Positions 12,316-12,784 of a stretch of DNA of 12,784 bases are shown piece by piece (the first letter of the stretch is position 1; each line of letters begins with the position of its first letter). A program made the translations under genes and the position numbers. The stretch lies in NCBI GenBank assembly GCA_017505675.1, contig JAFVOV010000104.1, positions 1 through 12,784 on the forward strand, read 5' to 3'. The notes below the pieces were generated by a model. The model did no database searches. It was given only the letters and a program-made list of their open reading frames with translations, and was not told the DNA's origin. Origin of the DNA: Clostridia bacterium. Lineage in GTDB: Bacteria > Bacillota > Clostridia > Christensenellales > Borkfalkiaceae.

Positions 12316-12694
12316 TTTTGAGTATAAATATTCTGCGCTCACAGAAGAAGAACGCGCAGAAGCGGAATATATACGCAGTCAATATCTTGAAAAAAATGAA
12401 AAAGAAGAAAAACTTGATAAGTTGCGTAGCCTTGACGGTAAAGTGAAAAATATTCCAACTATTTTCGGGTTGGTTTTGGGTATTATAGGAACGCTTATTT
12501 TTGGGTTAGGGATTGCAATGATTTTAGAATGGAATATCACCATTTGGGGCGTGGTTGTCGGTATAATAGGGCTTTGCGTTGCAGGAATTGCATATTTTAT
12601 TTACGAATACGTTAGAAGTTATTTAACAAATAAATATTCTGAAGAAATTATTGATATTAGCAATGAACTTTTAAATGAAGACAAGGAGCAATAA
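12302..12694 (+). CDS. Small two-helix membrane protein, conserved in Clostridia, function unknown
   Basis: The 130 residues comprise a charged N-terminal region (FEYKYSALTEEERAEAEYIR, 6-25; KLDKLRSLDGKVKN, 37-50), two membrane helices (about 52-75 and 80-104) joined by a short turn (EWNIT), and a C-terminal amphipathic tail ending in EIIDISNELLNEDKEQ. I recall similar small proteins in Clostridia, sometimes carrying the label dihydropteridine reductase, but nothing here supports that enzyme activity. The start overlaps the eight-helix gene by 14 bases and has GGAGA 6 bases upstream. It is the last gene of the operon, and a terminator hairpin begins inside its final codons. Confidence 0.82.
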   Translation: MKDGNFEYKYSALTEEERAEAEYIRSQYLEKNEKEEKLDKLRSLDGKVKNIPTIFGLVLGIIGTLIFGLGIAMILEWNITIWGVVVGIIGLCVAGIAYFIYEYVRSYLTNKYSEEIIDISNELLNEDKEQ

Positions 12695-12723
12695 GATATA
12701 CTTATTGCTCTTTATAATTTTTT
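12686..12723 (+). terminator. Terminator of the two-component operon, embedding the last stop codon
   Basis: GAGCAATAAG (12686-12695) pairs perfectly with CTTATTGCTC (12701-12710) across an ATATA loop, followed by a T-rich run to 12723. The left arm contains the last two codons and the TAA stop at 12692-12694. Beyond it, to 12784, I see only AT-rich sequence with a 14-base palindrome CTTTTAATTAAAAG near 12737 and no gene. Confidence 0.88.
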
Positions 12724-12784
12724 AACTATAATCTACTTTTAATTAAAAGCCTTTTAACGAAATTTTAATAATTTTTCCGTATAA

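Noticed and set aside
1..12784. Mobile element, CRISPR array, prophage or defence system
   Set aside because: No transposase, integrase, terminal repeats, spaced repeats or phage genes were seen. The patatin-like protein could suggest a CBASS-type effector, but there is no cyclase or associated gene beside it and it fits the housekeeping RssA-like class.

Overview
The window looks like ordinary chromosome from an AT-rich, low-GC Gram-positive bacterium, most likely a Clostridia-type Firmicute. The evidence is a CIRCE operator on groESL, consensus TTGACA/TATAAT promoters, strong AAGGAG ribosome sites, ApbE made as a lipoprotein, and the families DUF1846 and DUF6062 together with a PqqD/HPr-kinase-like pair. 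The genus cannot be read from the sequence. No mobile element, CRISPR array or rRNA is visible.

Layout. The left edge holds the first 36 codons of a P-loop kinase-like protein (minus), then apbE (minus). apbE is divergent from a plus-strand cluster: an HPr-kinase-like P-loop protein, a small PqqD/RRE-like protein and a DUF1846 protein. The two divergent promoters share one TTGACAA motif as their -35 boxes. Next is a monocistronic gene for a membrane-anchored protein with a long acidic spacer and a basic C-terminal domain. groES-groEL follows under a promoter covered by CIRCE, and ends at a bidirectional terminator shared with the convergent DUF6062 gene.

DUF6062 is transcribed away from a two-gene operon of serine hydrolases (an alpha/beta hydrolase and a patatin-like phospholipase). 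The two -35 boxes sit in a perfect inverted repeat, and the predicted DUF6062 transcript begins exactly at its ATG, so it may be leaderless. A second bidirectional terminator separates the patatin gene from a convergent tRNA-Thr(CGU). The right part is a tightly overlapping four-gene operon: OmpR-type response regulator, sensor histidine kinase with almost no extracellular part, an 8-TM protein and a 2-TM protein, ending in a hairpin that includes the last stop codon.

How the genes relate. The groESL block is heat-shock housekeeping. The two-component operon looks like an envelope-sensing module whose membrane proteins are partners or targets. The HPr-kinase/PqqD pair resembles part of a peptide-modification system, but no precursor peptide or other modifying enzyme is present. 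The most distinctive whole-window signal is codon context: T/C-ending codons prefer C when the next codon starts with G, giving many CpG steps at codon junctions in otherwise AT-rich DNA. No clearly new multi-gene system is proven. The best candidates are the HPr-kinase/PqqD pair, the two-component operon with its unknown membrane partners, and the acidic-spacer membrane protein.
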